This document shows, piece by piece, positions 33,486 to 41,382 of a stretch of 64,000 bases of DNA. Position numbers and translations under genes: made by a program. Every line of letters starts with the position of its first letter. The first letter of the stretch is position 1. The notes below the pieces were generated by a model. The model saw nothing but the letters and a program-made list of their open reading frames with translations, did not search any database and had not been told where the DNA came from. This DNA comes from JAHJQZ01 sp963667595 (GTDB lineage Bacteria > Pseudomonadota > Alphaproteobacteria > Rhizobiales > Devosiaceae), in contig CAXXWD010000009.1 of NCBI GenBank assembly GCA_963667595.2, positions 1-64,000 of the forward strand, read 5' to 3'.

Positions 33486-34979
33486 ATGCTTATCGACGAC
33501 GCCGTTTTTCTCGGCACCTCGACCAAACCGGAATATCTGGCGCTGAAATATGCCAACCGCCACGGGCTCGTTACCGGCGCCACGGGCACGGGCAAGACCG
33601 TCAGCCTGCAGGTCATGGCGGAAGGGTTTTCGCGTGCCGGGGTGCCGGTCTTCTGTGCCGACGTCAAGGGCGACCTTTCCGGCATCGCCATGAAGGGCAA
33701 GGCCCAGGATTTCTTGCTGAAGCGGGCGGAAACCATCGGATTCGACGACTATGTTTTCGAATCCTTTCCGACCATCTTCTGGGACCTGTTCGGCACAAAG
33801 GGCCATCCCGTCCGTACCACCGTGACCGAGATGGGGCCGTTACTGCTTGCGCGCATGCTCGGGCTCAACGACACCCAGGAAGGCGTTTTGAACATCGCCT
33901 TCAAGCTGGCCGACGACGAAGGGCTGGCGCTGCTCGATCTCAAGGATCTGCGCGCCCTGCTGATCCACATGGACGAGCGCGACAAGGAGATCTCGGCGCG
34001 CTATGGCCGCGTGTCCTCGGCGTCAATCGGGGCCATCCAGCGAGCGCTGTTGGTGCTCGAACAACAGGGCGGTGAGAACTTTTTCGGCGAACGCGCCCTT
34101 GATATCGCCGATCTGATGCGGACCGCCCGCGACGGCCGCGGCTATGTTTCGGTGCTTGCCGCCGACCAGTTGATGCAGGCGCCACGCCTTTATGCGACCT
34201 TCCTGCTCTGGCTGCTCAGCGAGCTGTTCGAGGAGCTGCCGGAAGTGGGCAATCCGGACAAGCCGAAACTCGTGTTCTTTTTCGACGAGGCCCATCTTTT
34301 GTTCGACGAAGCGCCCAAGGCCCTGCTCGACAAGATCGAACAGGTGGTCAAGCTGGTGCGCTCGAAAGGGGTCGGGGTCTATTTCGTTACCCAGAACCCG
34401 GCCGACATTCCCGAGGACGTGCTGGCCCAGCTCGGCAATCGCGTACAGCATGCCTTGAGGGCCTATACGCCGCGCGAGGCCAAGGCGGTGCGCGTCGCCG
34501 CCGAGACGTTCCGGCCCAATCCCGCCTTCGATACCGCCGAGGCGATTACGCAACTGGCCGTGGGCGAGGCGCTGGTTTCGACGCTTGAGGCCAAGAGCGT
34601 ACCATCGGTGGTCGGCAAGACGATCATGCGGCCGCCCTCGTCGCGCATGGCGCCGATTACGCCGGCCGAACGCGAGGCGATCATCGCCGCCAGTCCGGTG
34701 TCCGGGCTCTATGACGAGGTGATCGACCGTGACTCCGCATTCGAGATCCTCAAGCGACGAGCGCAGCGTCACGCCGAGTTGCAGCAGGAGCAGGAAAAGC
34801 GCGCGGCGCGGTCATCCCCCGGCAAAAGGACAGGCACGCGCGGGACAAGCGCGCCGCGCCGGTCGAACCGGGAAAGCACCACCGAGGCTGCGATGAAGAG
34901 TTTTGCGCGCACCATGGCGCGCGAGCTCGGCCGCTCTCTGGTGAGGGGTATTCTCGGTTCCGTCAGTCGCGGGCGCTGA
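33486..34979 (+). CDS. HerA-like ATPase, DUF853 family
   Basis: 497 residues from ATG 33486. P-loop ATPase with Walker A GATGTGKTVSLQ (about 27-38), Walker B FFFDEAHLLF, an arginine-rich sensor region TPREAKAVRVAAETFRPN, and the DUF853 stretches NRHGLVTGA, VYFVTQNPADIPEDVLAQL and RVQHALRAY. The C-terminal 80 residues are basic and low-complexity (QEQEKRAARSSPGKRTG), possibly binding nucleic acid. DUF853 proteins resemble HerA/VirB4 motor ATPases; the cellular role is not established. The next gene starts 3 bases after the stop, so they form an operon. Confidence 0.9.
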   Translation: MLIDDAVFLGTSTKPEYLALKYANRHGLVTGATGTGKTVSLQVMAEGFSRAGVPVFCADVKGDLSGIAMKGKAQDFLLKRAETIGFDDYVFESFPTIFWDLFGTKGHPVRTTVTEMGPLLLARMLGLNDTQEGVLNIAFKLADDEGLALLDLKDLRALLIHMDERDKEISARYGRVSSASIGAIQRALLVLEQQGGENFFGERALDIADLMRTARDGRGYVSVLAADQLMQAPRLYATFLLWLLSELFEELPEVGNPDKPKLVFFFDEAHLLFDEAPKALLDKIEQVVKLVRSKGVGVYFVTQNPADIPEDVLAQLGNRVQHALRAYTPREAKAVRVAAETFRPNPAFDTAEAITQLAVGEALVSTLEAKSVPSVVGKTIMRPPSSRMAPITPAEREAIIAASPVSGLYDEVIDRDSAFEILKRRAQRHAELQQEQEKRAARSSPGKRTGTRGTSAPRRSNRESTTEAAMKSFARTMARELGRSLVRGILGSVSRGR

Positions 34980-34982
34980 CAA

Positions 34983-35540
34983 ATGAGCGATATCGAAATC
35001 CAGACCGCCCCCACACTGGCAATCTTCGCCGCCGCCGCCCTGCCGGGCGATCCCGACTACACACGCATCGTCTCGCTGGCGGGCACCCTGTTCGCGCGCA
35101 ACGGGGTCAAGCTTGTCCTGCCTGTCGAGGGCGGAGCCTATTGCCGGCCGCTGGTGACGGCCGCGCGGGGCGCGGGTGGCGAGGTGACGCTCATTTCCGA
35201 CGGCAGCCTGACCCCGGACGCCTTCGCCGAAGGATGCGAGGTCGAGGTCATTGAGGAGGAAGAGGCGCGCTTTCAGCACCTGAGCGAGCTGGCCGACGGC
35301 TTTGTTGGCTTTCCCGCCGGCATCCGCGCTGTTCGCGCCATGTTCAATGTCTGGGTTCTGGCCGGCGGTGGCGCCAGTGGCAAGCCGGTGGCCCTTTTGA
35401 ATCGCAACCGCGCCTACGAGGTGCTGCGCGGCTTTGGCGTGGACGTCTTGTCCCATTCGCTGGCCCAGGCCGACCGGATGCTGATCATTGCCGAAACGAC
35501 CGAGGATTTGTGGGCCCAGTTACGGCCCCGGCTCGCCTGA
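34983..35540 (+). CDS. SLOG/LOG-like Rossmann protein
   Basis: 185 residues. Segment order resembles the LOG/TIGR00725 nucleotide-binding group: LAIFAAAALPGDPDYTRIV, LFARNGVKLVLPVEGG, VTLISDGSLTPDAFAEGC, then ELADGFVGFPAGIRAVRAMF and KPVALLNRNRAYEVLRGFG. The PGGxGTxxE phosphoribohydrolase motif of cytokinin-activating LOG enzymes is replaced by PAGIRAVRAM, so catalysis of that kind is unlikely and a binding role is more plausible. It follows the DUF853 ATPase by 3 bases and is probably co-expressed. Confidence 0.6.
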   Translation: MSDIEIQTAPTLAIFAAAALPGDPDYTRIVSLAGTLFARNGVKLVLPVEGGAYCRPLVTAARGAGGEVTLISDGSLTPDAFAEGCEVEVIEEEEARFQHLSELADGFVGFPAGIRAVRAMFNVWVLAGGGASGKPVALLNRNRAYEVLRGFGVDVLSHSLAQADRMLIIAETTEDLWAQLRPRLA

Positions 35541-35724
35541 AATCCCGTCGGTTCGCGGGTCCATCGGCTGCATTCATGGGGGTCCGGTAAACCAGACGTT
35601 CAGCATTTGCCGAGAATTCCGGCGTCGTTTACTGCCCCGAGTCCGGCACGCGCGTAAACTTTGCCCCAGTGAGGCGCGATGGCGATCCCGCCGGGACAGC
35701 CCGCGTGCAGTTCGGGGCAAAAAG

Positions 35725-36243
35725 ATGAGACAGTTGACGCTTGCTGAGATGGGGGCCGGGCTGGTTCTGATCGCCGCGTTGACACTGCCGCTGGCGGGCT
35801 GTTCCTCGGCCGGCATGAGCGCCTTCGGCGGATCGAGGCTCGACATCGCCGACCTGCCGGCGGATGCGGCGCTGACCGAGGATGCCGCGCTTCATGAGGC
35901 GCGCGCCCATTTCCGCAACGACGATTTCGGCTATTCCGCAGCCTATTACAAGAAGGCCGTCGAGCTTGATCCCGACAATGCCGAAGCCCTGTTCGGCCTG
36001 GGCGCTTCCTACGATCACCTCGGTCGCTTCGACCTTTCCGATCGTGTCTATGTCGCGCTCATCAAGGTCGCGGGGCCGACCGTGCAGTACTACAACAATG
36101 TCGGCTATTCCTACATGCTGCGCGGCGATCTCAAACAGGCGCTCATCAGCTTCCGCAAGGCGGAGCAGATCGATCCGGACAACATCGTCGTGACCAACAA
36201 CATCCAGCTCCTTGCCGACGCGTCCAACAGCGTCGGAGCATAG
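35725..36243 (+). CDS. TPR-containing lipoprotein (TadD-like)
   Basis: 172 residues from ATG 35725. Residues 1-27 are a lipoprotein signal with lipobox LAGC (cysteine at about 27). Two to three tetratricopeptide repeats follow at about 65-165 (RNDDFGYSAAYYKKAVELDPDN, AEALFGLGASYDHLGRFDLS, YNNVGYSYMLRGDLKQALIS). TPR lipoproteins of this size include TadD and PilF-type pilus assembly factors, but no pilus genes are adjacent, so the role is open. Confidence 0.8.
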   Translation: MRQLTLAEMGAGLVLIAALTLPLAGCSSAGMSAFGGSRLDIADLPADAALTEDAALHEARAHFRNDDFGYSAAYYKKAVELDPDNAEALFGLGASYDHLGRFDLSDRVYVALIKVAGPTVQYYNNVGYSYMLRGDLKQALISFRKAEQIDPDNIVVTNNIQLLADASNSVGA

Positions 36244-36383
36244 ACGCGCTGGCGGCGCGGTGTCCGGGATGCGATCTGCCTGACCATTAACCTGTTATTT
36301 TTTAGGGCAAATTTGCGCCTGAAAATGCGCAAAGCCTTAAGGTTGCAGAGAGATCTTGCAGGAAATTCGTTTGAGGATAAAAC

Positions 36384-37424
36384 GTGCAAGTTCTTGTCGC
36401 GGACGATAGTTGGTCCGCCTTAACGTATCTGTCCCGATTGCTTCGAGATACCATCAGGGACCTGGTGGTTGATGCTTTCGACAACCCTCTCCAGGCGTTG
36501 CAGGCCTCGGCATGCCGGCAATACGATCTCGTTCTGATCGATCACATCATGCCGGAACTCGACGGCATCGAGTTTACCAAACGGCTTCGCACCATGGACA
36601 GCTACCAGTCGGTGCCGGTCATCATGGTGACCTCGGACGGCACGACCGAGATTCGGCGAGAGGCCATTGAGGCGGGTGCGACCGACTTCATAACCAAGCC
36701 TTTCGATTCGATCGAACTGCAGGCCCGGGTGCGCAACCTTCTCGCATTTCGCAAAGCACAGATCGAGCTGGCTTCCCAGGCGACGATGCTGGCGGCCAAA
36801 GTGGATGAGACCATGCGCGATCTGGTCGCGCGGGAAGAAGAAGTGATCTGGCGTCTGGCCAGAGCCATCCAATACCGCGATGGAGAAACCGGGGAACATG
36901 TTTATCGCGTGGCGCAGATCTCCCGCTTGATCGCCGAAGCCATCGGCATGCCTGCCGACCGCTGCCGTACGATCTATTTGGCGGCGCCGCTGCACGATGT
37001 TGGCAAGATCGGGATCGAAGATGCCATATTGTTCAAACCCGGAAAGCTCACCCCCTCAGAAATGAAGCGCATGCAGGAACATGTCGGCATTGGCGCGCGT
37101 ATTCTCGAAAACGGCAATTCCGACATCATCAGAACCGCGGAACTGATCGCACAGAGTCATCACGAACGTTGGGACGGCAAAGGCTATCCCGATATGCTGT
37201 CGGGCACCGACATCCCCATCGAAGCGCGGATCGTCGCTCTGGCGGACGTGTTTGATGCCCTGTGTTCGGAACGCCCCTATAAAAAGGCCTGGCCGCTCGA
37301 GAAGGCGTATGACGAGATCATCAGCCTTTCCGGCACCCATTTCGACCCGGAATGCGTTGCCGCTTTCAAACAAAAATGGCCCGAAATCGTCGCCATGACC
37401 TCTCATCGGTCTCTCGCGGTCTGA
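36384..37424 (+). CDS. Response regulator with HD-GYP c-di-GMP phosphodiesterase domain (RpfG-like)
   Basis: 346 residues. Receiver domain at 1-120 with D53 in VLIDHIMPELDG and the lysine in FITKPFD. A helical linker at about 125-160 leads to an HD-GYP domain with LHDVGKIGI (metal-binding HD), HHERWDGKGYP (HHxxxDGxGYP) and LADVFDAL. All catalytic motifs are present, so it should hydrolyse cyclic di-GMP when phosphorylated. It lies upstream of the chemotaxis-type operon on the same strand but across a 660-base gap, so a functional link is only suggestive. Confidence 0.93.
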   Translation: MQVLVADDSWSALTYLSRLLRDTIRDLVVDAFDNPLQALQASACRQYDLVLIDHIMPELDGIEFTKRLRTMDSYQSVPVIMVTSDGTTEIRREAIEAGATDFITKPFDSIELQARVRNLLAFRKAQIELASQATMLAAKVDETMRDLVAREEEVIWRLARAIQYRDGETGEHVYRVAQISRLIAEAIGMPADRCRTIYLAAPLHDVGKIGIEDAILFKPGKLTPSEMKRMQEHVGIGARILENGNSDIIRTAELIAQSHHERWDGKGYPDMLSGTDIPIEARIVALADVFDALCSERPYKKAWPLEKAYDEIISLSGTHFDPECVAAFKQKWPEIVAMTSHRSLAV

Positions 37425-38083
37425 CGCATCCTCTCGTTTCGCTCCTGGACAAGAGATGACGGCCTTTGTGCCCGATGCCATCCATCGGTTCTCGATGGGG
37501 GGCTAGTGGTTTTGCGCGCACATCAAGAGGTCCAAAGCGGACGCACCGTCCCTGAAAATACGCGCCAAGTCCGACCATCTCGTGGCGCCTAAGCCATTTT
37601 GAATCATTGTATTTTTACCATGTCGCACAGTTGTCGCGCCTACCTTTTGTCTCGACATTGACTCAACTCATCATCCGCACTTCCGGATGAAATGGCTCAT
37701 CTTTGCGGAATGAAGGGATTTCGCCGAAAAACTGATCAGTCTGTATAAGTTTATCGCACGCGTCAGATGGCATTTCTACGCAATTTCCATTTCACACCCT
37801 TCAGACAAGACCGCCACAAATCAAAAAACATCATTGTTTAATTTTCGCCGTTGTCAATAAAACTAGAGAAGATAAGAGTATTAAGCCACTTTAGGATCAT
37901 TATAAAGTCAGTTGTATATAATGAATCCTGTATTGTGCAACATCATATTAACAAATGCGGGGCTAGCCTACTCAAGTTATTCAACGCCGCCGAAATCCCG
38001 CAGGCAGTACACCCACTGCCCCTCGGATACGGAAAGTGTTGTCTCGCAAATCTGCAGATCTGCGGGTTTGCATTGAGGACGCC
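37425..38083. other. Long AT-rich upstream region of the chemotaxis-type operon
   Basis: About 660 bases with no convincing gene, markedly more AT-rich than the surroundings between 37600 and 37970. It contains a consensus -10 TATAAT at 37917-37922, though no good -35 is 17 bases upstream. A long AT-rich leader before an operon is what MucR-type regulators bind, and a mucR gene lies at 59803; that connection is inference. Confidence 0.4.
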
Positions 38084-38416
38084 ATGAGAAAACAGACAGT
38101 TCACTATGTGAAACTGGCGGGGGACCTATATCTTCGTCAGGCTGAAGAGGTGCGCGAAACGCTTCGCTCCGCGCTCGAAACCAATCAAACGGTTCACGTC
38201 CACACCACTGCGATTACCGAACTCGATCTCAGCATCGTTCAGCTCCTGATTGCCGCCTTCCGGAGCGCCGGCGCTGCCGGCAAGAGCTTTTCGGTGAGTA
38301 TCGCCACGGGCAGTGTCTTCGAAAACGTTCTCCTCCGTGGCGGGTTCATCCGGAACGACGGCACGTCGCTGACACCCGATGCTGATCTATGGGCGCACTG
38401 CGACGCCGCCAGCTGA
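38084..38416 (+). CDS. STAS-domain protein
   Basis: 110 residues with the anti-sigma-antagonist-like STAS fold: HYVKLAGDLYLRQAEEVRET, HVHTTAITELDLSIVQLLIA and GSVFENVLLRGGF. The usual phosphorylated serine after the conserved Asp (DSS/DSA) appears here as LDLSIV, so a Ser two residues after the Asp could still serve. It is the first gene of the chemotaxis-type operon, 16 bases before cheY. STAS proteins at this place are known from other alphaproteobacterial che clusters, but their role is poorly defined. Confidence 0.85.
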   Translation: MRKQTVHYVKLAGDLYLRQAEEVRETLRSALETNQTVHVHTTAITELDLSIVQLLIAAFRSAGAAGKSFSVSIATGSVFENVLLRGGFIRNDGTSLTPDADLWAHCDAAS

Positions 38417-38432
38417 ACCGAAAGATAACAGC

Positions 38433-38801
38433 ATGACAAAAACGATATTGACCATCGACGATTCTGCCTCAGTCAGGCAGATGGTTTCTCTGACCCTGTC
38501 CGCCGCCGGACACAATGTGATCGAGGCGGTCAACGGGCAGCAGGGTCTTGAGAAGGCCACCAGCGAAACGGTTCACGCGGTCCTGACCGACCTGAACATG
38601 CCGGTGATGTCCGGCATTGAGTTCTTGAAGAAATTCCGTGCGCATCCCGCTTCAAAAGGCGTTCCCGTCATCCTGCTCACCACCGAATCCGATGATGGCC
38701 TCAAGGCCGAGGCCAAGGCTGCCGGTGCGACGGGATGGATCGTCAAACCCTTCAAGCAGGAACAGTTGGTGGCCGTCATTAAGAAAGTGACCGGACTATG
38801 A
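38433..38801 (+). CDS. cheY: CheY-type single-domain response regulator
   Basis: 122 residues from ATG 38433. Receiver domain only: acidic pair D9/D10, phospho-acceptor D53 (VLTDLNMPVMSG), T near 86 (ILLTTESD) and the lysine in IVKPFKQ. The substrate of CheA, whose gene overlaps the stop by 4 bases (ATGA). Confidence 0.95.
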   Translation: MTKTILTIDDSASVRQMVSLTLSAAGHNVIEAVNGQQGLEKATSETVHAVLTDLNMPVMSGIEFLKKFRAHPASKGVPVILLTTESDDGLKAEAKAAGATGWIVKPFKQEQLVAVIKKVTGL

Positions 38802-40891
38802 GCACAGACCCCGCCGACACCTTCCGTCAGGAAGCACGCGAACTGCTCGACCAGCTCGAACAGGGATTGCTCGACCTCGAACGCACACCCGAGGATACCG
38901 AACTCATCAACACGGTTTTCCGCGCCCTTCACACCATCAAGGGGTCCGGGGCGATGTTCGGTTTTCTCGAAGTCGCTGCCTTCGTGCATGAATTCGAAAC
39001 CGCCTTCGACAGCGTCCGCAAAGGAAAGACCAGCGCCACGTCGGCGTTGATCGCCATCGCTCTGGACGCCAAGGACCATGTGTCGATGTTGATCGAAGGA
39101 GGTGTGGTCGACAAGGATCGTGGCGCCAAGATCGTCTCGGCACTGCGTGAAGCAACCCAAACCGGCGCCGAAAAGGAAGCAACGACCGAACCGCCTTCCG
39201 ATACTTCGGAACAGGCAGCTAGTACGCCGGCGTCGGAAAAAAAGCTCTGGCGCGTGATCATTCGTCTGCCGAGCAACTGCATGGAAAACGGCACCAATCT
39301 GCTTTCCCTGCTCGACGAAATCCGCGAAATCGGGCCGTGCACGATCACGGCTCTGACGGATCGCGTTCCGGCGCTCGAAGAGATCGACACCTCGATTACC
39401 TATCTGGGCTGGCAGGTCGACATCGAAGCGGAAGATCCGCGGAACGCGCTCAATGATGTCTTCCTGTTTCTGATCGACGACATGGAATTGACGGTCACGC
39501 CGCTCGATGCGGCGACGGATGCCGAAGCGGTTCACGTGCCGTCCGAAGCGCCGGCCGAGGCAGCAACGGACTCGGTAGCGCCGCCTCCCGAAAACCAGCC
39601 GGAACCGACAGCTCGTACGGAGCAGGTAAAGGCACAACCCGCCGCACACCCGACCACCGACCCCGCAACCAGGCCCGCTGGCCAATCGACGAAAGATGCT
39701 GGGGCTGCCGGCATGTCGCTGCGCGTTCCCGCCGAACGGCTCGACGAGTTGATGGACCGCGTCGGCGAACTGGTCATTGCCCAGTCCAGGCTGCAGCAGA
39801 TCGCGGGCGAGAACAGCGACCCAGGCCTCAAGACCGTCACCGAAGAACTTGAGCGGCTGTCCTCGGGCCTGCGCGACACCGCCATGGGCATCCGCATGGT
39901 GCCAATCGGCAGTCTGTTCAGTCGCTTCCGCCGACTGGTCCACGATCTGTCGCATGACCTCGACAAGCAGATCGAGTTCATCACGACCGGCGAAGAAACC
40001 GAACTCGACAAGACCATGATCGAGCGTCTGGCCGATCCGCTGGTGCATCTCATCCGCAACGCCGTCGATCATGGCGTCGAGTCCAAACAGGCCCGCCTCG
40101 CGGCCGGAAAGGCGGCGAAGGGCTCGGTGCGGCTCGAAGCCGTCTATGCCGGCGCCGAGGTCGCGATCTCGGTCAGCGACGATGGCGCGGGACTCGACAC
40201 GGCGCGCATCCGGGCCAAGGCCGAAGAAGCCGGTCTTTTGTCGGCAGATACCAAGATCACCGATCACGAACTCAAACAGATGGTCTTTGCGCCGGGCTTT
40301 TCAACGGCCAAGGAAGTCACGTCCCTGTCGGGTCGCGGCGTCGGCATGGATGTGGTCAAACGCACCATCGATGGGTTGCGTGGCAATATCGAGCTGTCCT
40401 CGGAGCTGGGCAAGGGCACGACCGTGACCCTCAGGTTGCCGCTGACGCTGGCCATCATCGACGGCATGCTCGTCCGCGTGGGCGAGGGCCGCTACACCAT
40501 CCCGCTTTCGGCGGTTGTCGAATGCATCGAGATGCCGGACTCCGTCGAGATCAATGCCCGCGGCCGGTCGTTCCTCGACATTCGCGGCGAACTTGTTCCG
40601 TTCCTCGATCTCAGGGAAACCTTCGCCGTCTCAGGAACGCGGGAAGACCTTCAGAAGGTCGTCATCGTGCAATGCGGCGAAGAAAAGGTCGGTCTGGTCG
40701 TCGACCAGATCATCGGCAATTTCCAGACAGTCATCAAACAGCTGTCCAAACTGCACTCGAACCTGAAGGCCTTCTCCGGCGCCACCATCCTTGGCGACGG
40801 GACGGTCGCCCTTATTCTCGACACCGTGAACCTCGTCGCCATGGGGCAAAATCACGGTGAACACCATGAACCCAGAGGCAAAGCAGCATGA
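38798..40891 (+). CDS. cheA: Chemotaxis histidine kinase CheA
   Basis: 697 residues. HPt (P1) domain at 1-105 with phospho-acceptor H45 in ALHTIKGSGAMFGF. A middle region at about 148-235 (LWRVIIRLPSNCMENGTNLL) resembles the CheA regulatory/P2-like module, followed by an Ala/Pro-rich linker at about 245-305. Dimerisation (RVPAERLDELMDRVGELVI), ATPase (HLIRNAVDHGVES, SVSDDGAGLD, GRGVGMDVVK) and CheW-like P5 domains follow. Complete, normal length. ATGA overlaps at both ends couple it to cheY and cheW. Confidence 0.96.
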   Translation: MSTDPADTFRQEARELLDQLEQGLLDLERTPEDTELINTVFRALHTIKGSGAMFGFLEVAAFVHEFETAFDSVRKGKTSATSALIAIALDAKDHVSMLIEGGVVDKDRGAKIVSALREATQTGAEKEATTEPPSDTSEQAASTPASEKKLWRVIIRLPSNCMENGTNLLSLLDEIREIGPCTITALTDRVPALEEIDTSITYLGWQVDIEAEDPRNALNDVFLFLIDDMELTVTPLDAATDAEAVHVPSEAPAEAATDSVAPPPENQPEPTARTEQVKAQPAAHPTTDPATRPAGQSTKDAGAAGMSLRVPAERLDELMDRVGELVIAQSRLQQIAGENSDPGLKTVTEELERLSSGLRDTAMGIRMVPIGSLFSRFRRLVHDLSHDLDKQIEFITTGEETELDKTMIERLADPLVHLIRNAVDHGVESKQARLAAGKAAKGSVRLEAVYAGAEVAISVSDDGAGLDTARIRAKAEEAGLLSADTKITDHELKQMVFAPGFSTAKEVTSLSGRGVGMDVVKRTIDGLRGNIELSSELGKGTTVTLRLPLTLAIIDGMLVRVGEGRYTIPLSAVVECIEMPDSVEINARGRSFLDIRGELVPFLDLRETFAVSGTREDLQKVVIVQCGEEKVGLVVDQIIGNFQTVIKQLSKLHSNLKAFSGATILGDGTVALILDTVNLVAMGQNHGEHHEPRGKAA

Positions 40892-41382
40892 GTACACAAC
40901 AACAAGGTACCATGACGGCACTTACTCTTCGATTGCAGGACGAGATATTTGCCATCCGGGCCGAACATGTCCGCGAAATCCTCGATCTGGTGCCGATCAC
41001 CAGGGTGCCCGGTGCCTCTCCCTTCGTTAATGGGCTGATCAATGTGCGCGGCCGTGTCGTGCCGCTGGCCGACATGCGCGTCGTGTTCGGCATGGATCGT
41101 CCCGAACCCGATGAAGACACACGCATTGTCGTCGTCGAACTCGAAATGGGGGCCGACACGACCATCGCCGGCATCATTGCCGACAAGGTCGAAAGCGTCA
41201 CCAATATCGAGGCTGAATCCATCCAGGACGCCCCGCGTGTCGGCATGCGCTGGCGCAAGGATTACGTTCAGGGGATTGGCAAGCGCGACGGCGACTTCAT
41301 CATCATCCCCAACCTCCACAAGATTTTTGAAATGCAGGACGCCCCCAATGGGCCCTCCGAAGATGAAAGGGCTTCACTATGA
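40888..41382 (+). CDS. cheW: Chemotaxis coupling protein CheW (first copy)
   Basis: 164 residues. A single CheW domain (DEIFAIRAEHVREILDLVPI, GLINVRGRVVPLADMRVVF, GIIADKVESVTNIEAESI, YVQGIGKRDGDFIIIPNL) that links CheA to the receptor. It overlaps cheA and the receptor gene by 4 bases each. Confidence 0.95.
   Translation: MSTQQQGTMTALTLRLQDEIFAIRAEHVREILDLVPITRVPGASPFVNGLINVRGRVVPLADMRVVFGMDRPEPDEDTRIVVVELEMGADTTIAGIIADKVESVTNIEAESIQDAPRVGMRWRKDYVQGIGKRDGDFIIIPNLHKIFEMQDAPNGPSEDERASL

Noticed and set aside
33486..35540. HerA-like ATPase pair as a named antiphage system
   Set aside because: No nuclease, SIR2 or other effector gene is adjacent; DUF853 proteins also occur outside defence loci. 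Kept only as a low-level finding.
37851..38087. 78-codon frame in the AT-rich leader of the che operon
   Set aside because: No ribosome-binding site, no recognisable features, and it overlaps the start of the STAS gene.
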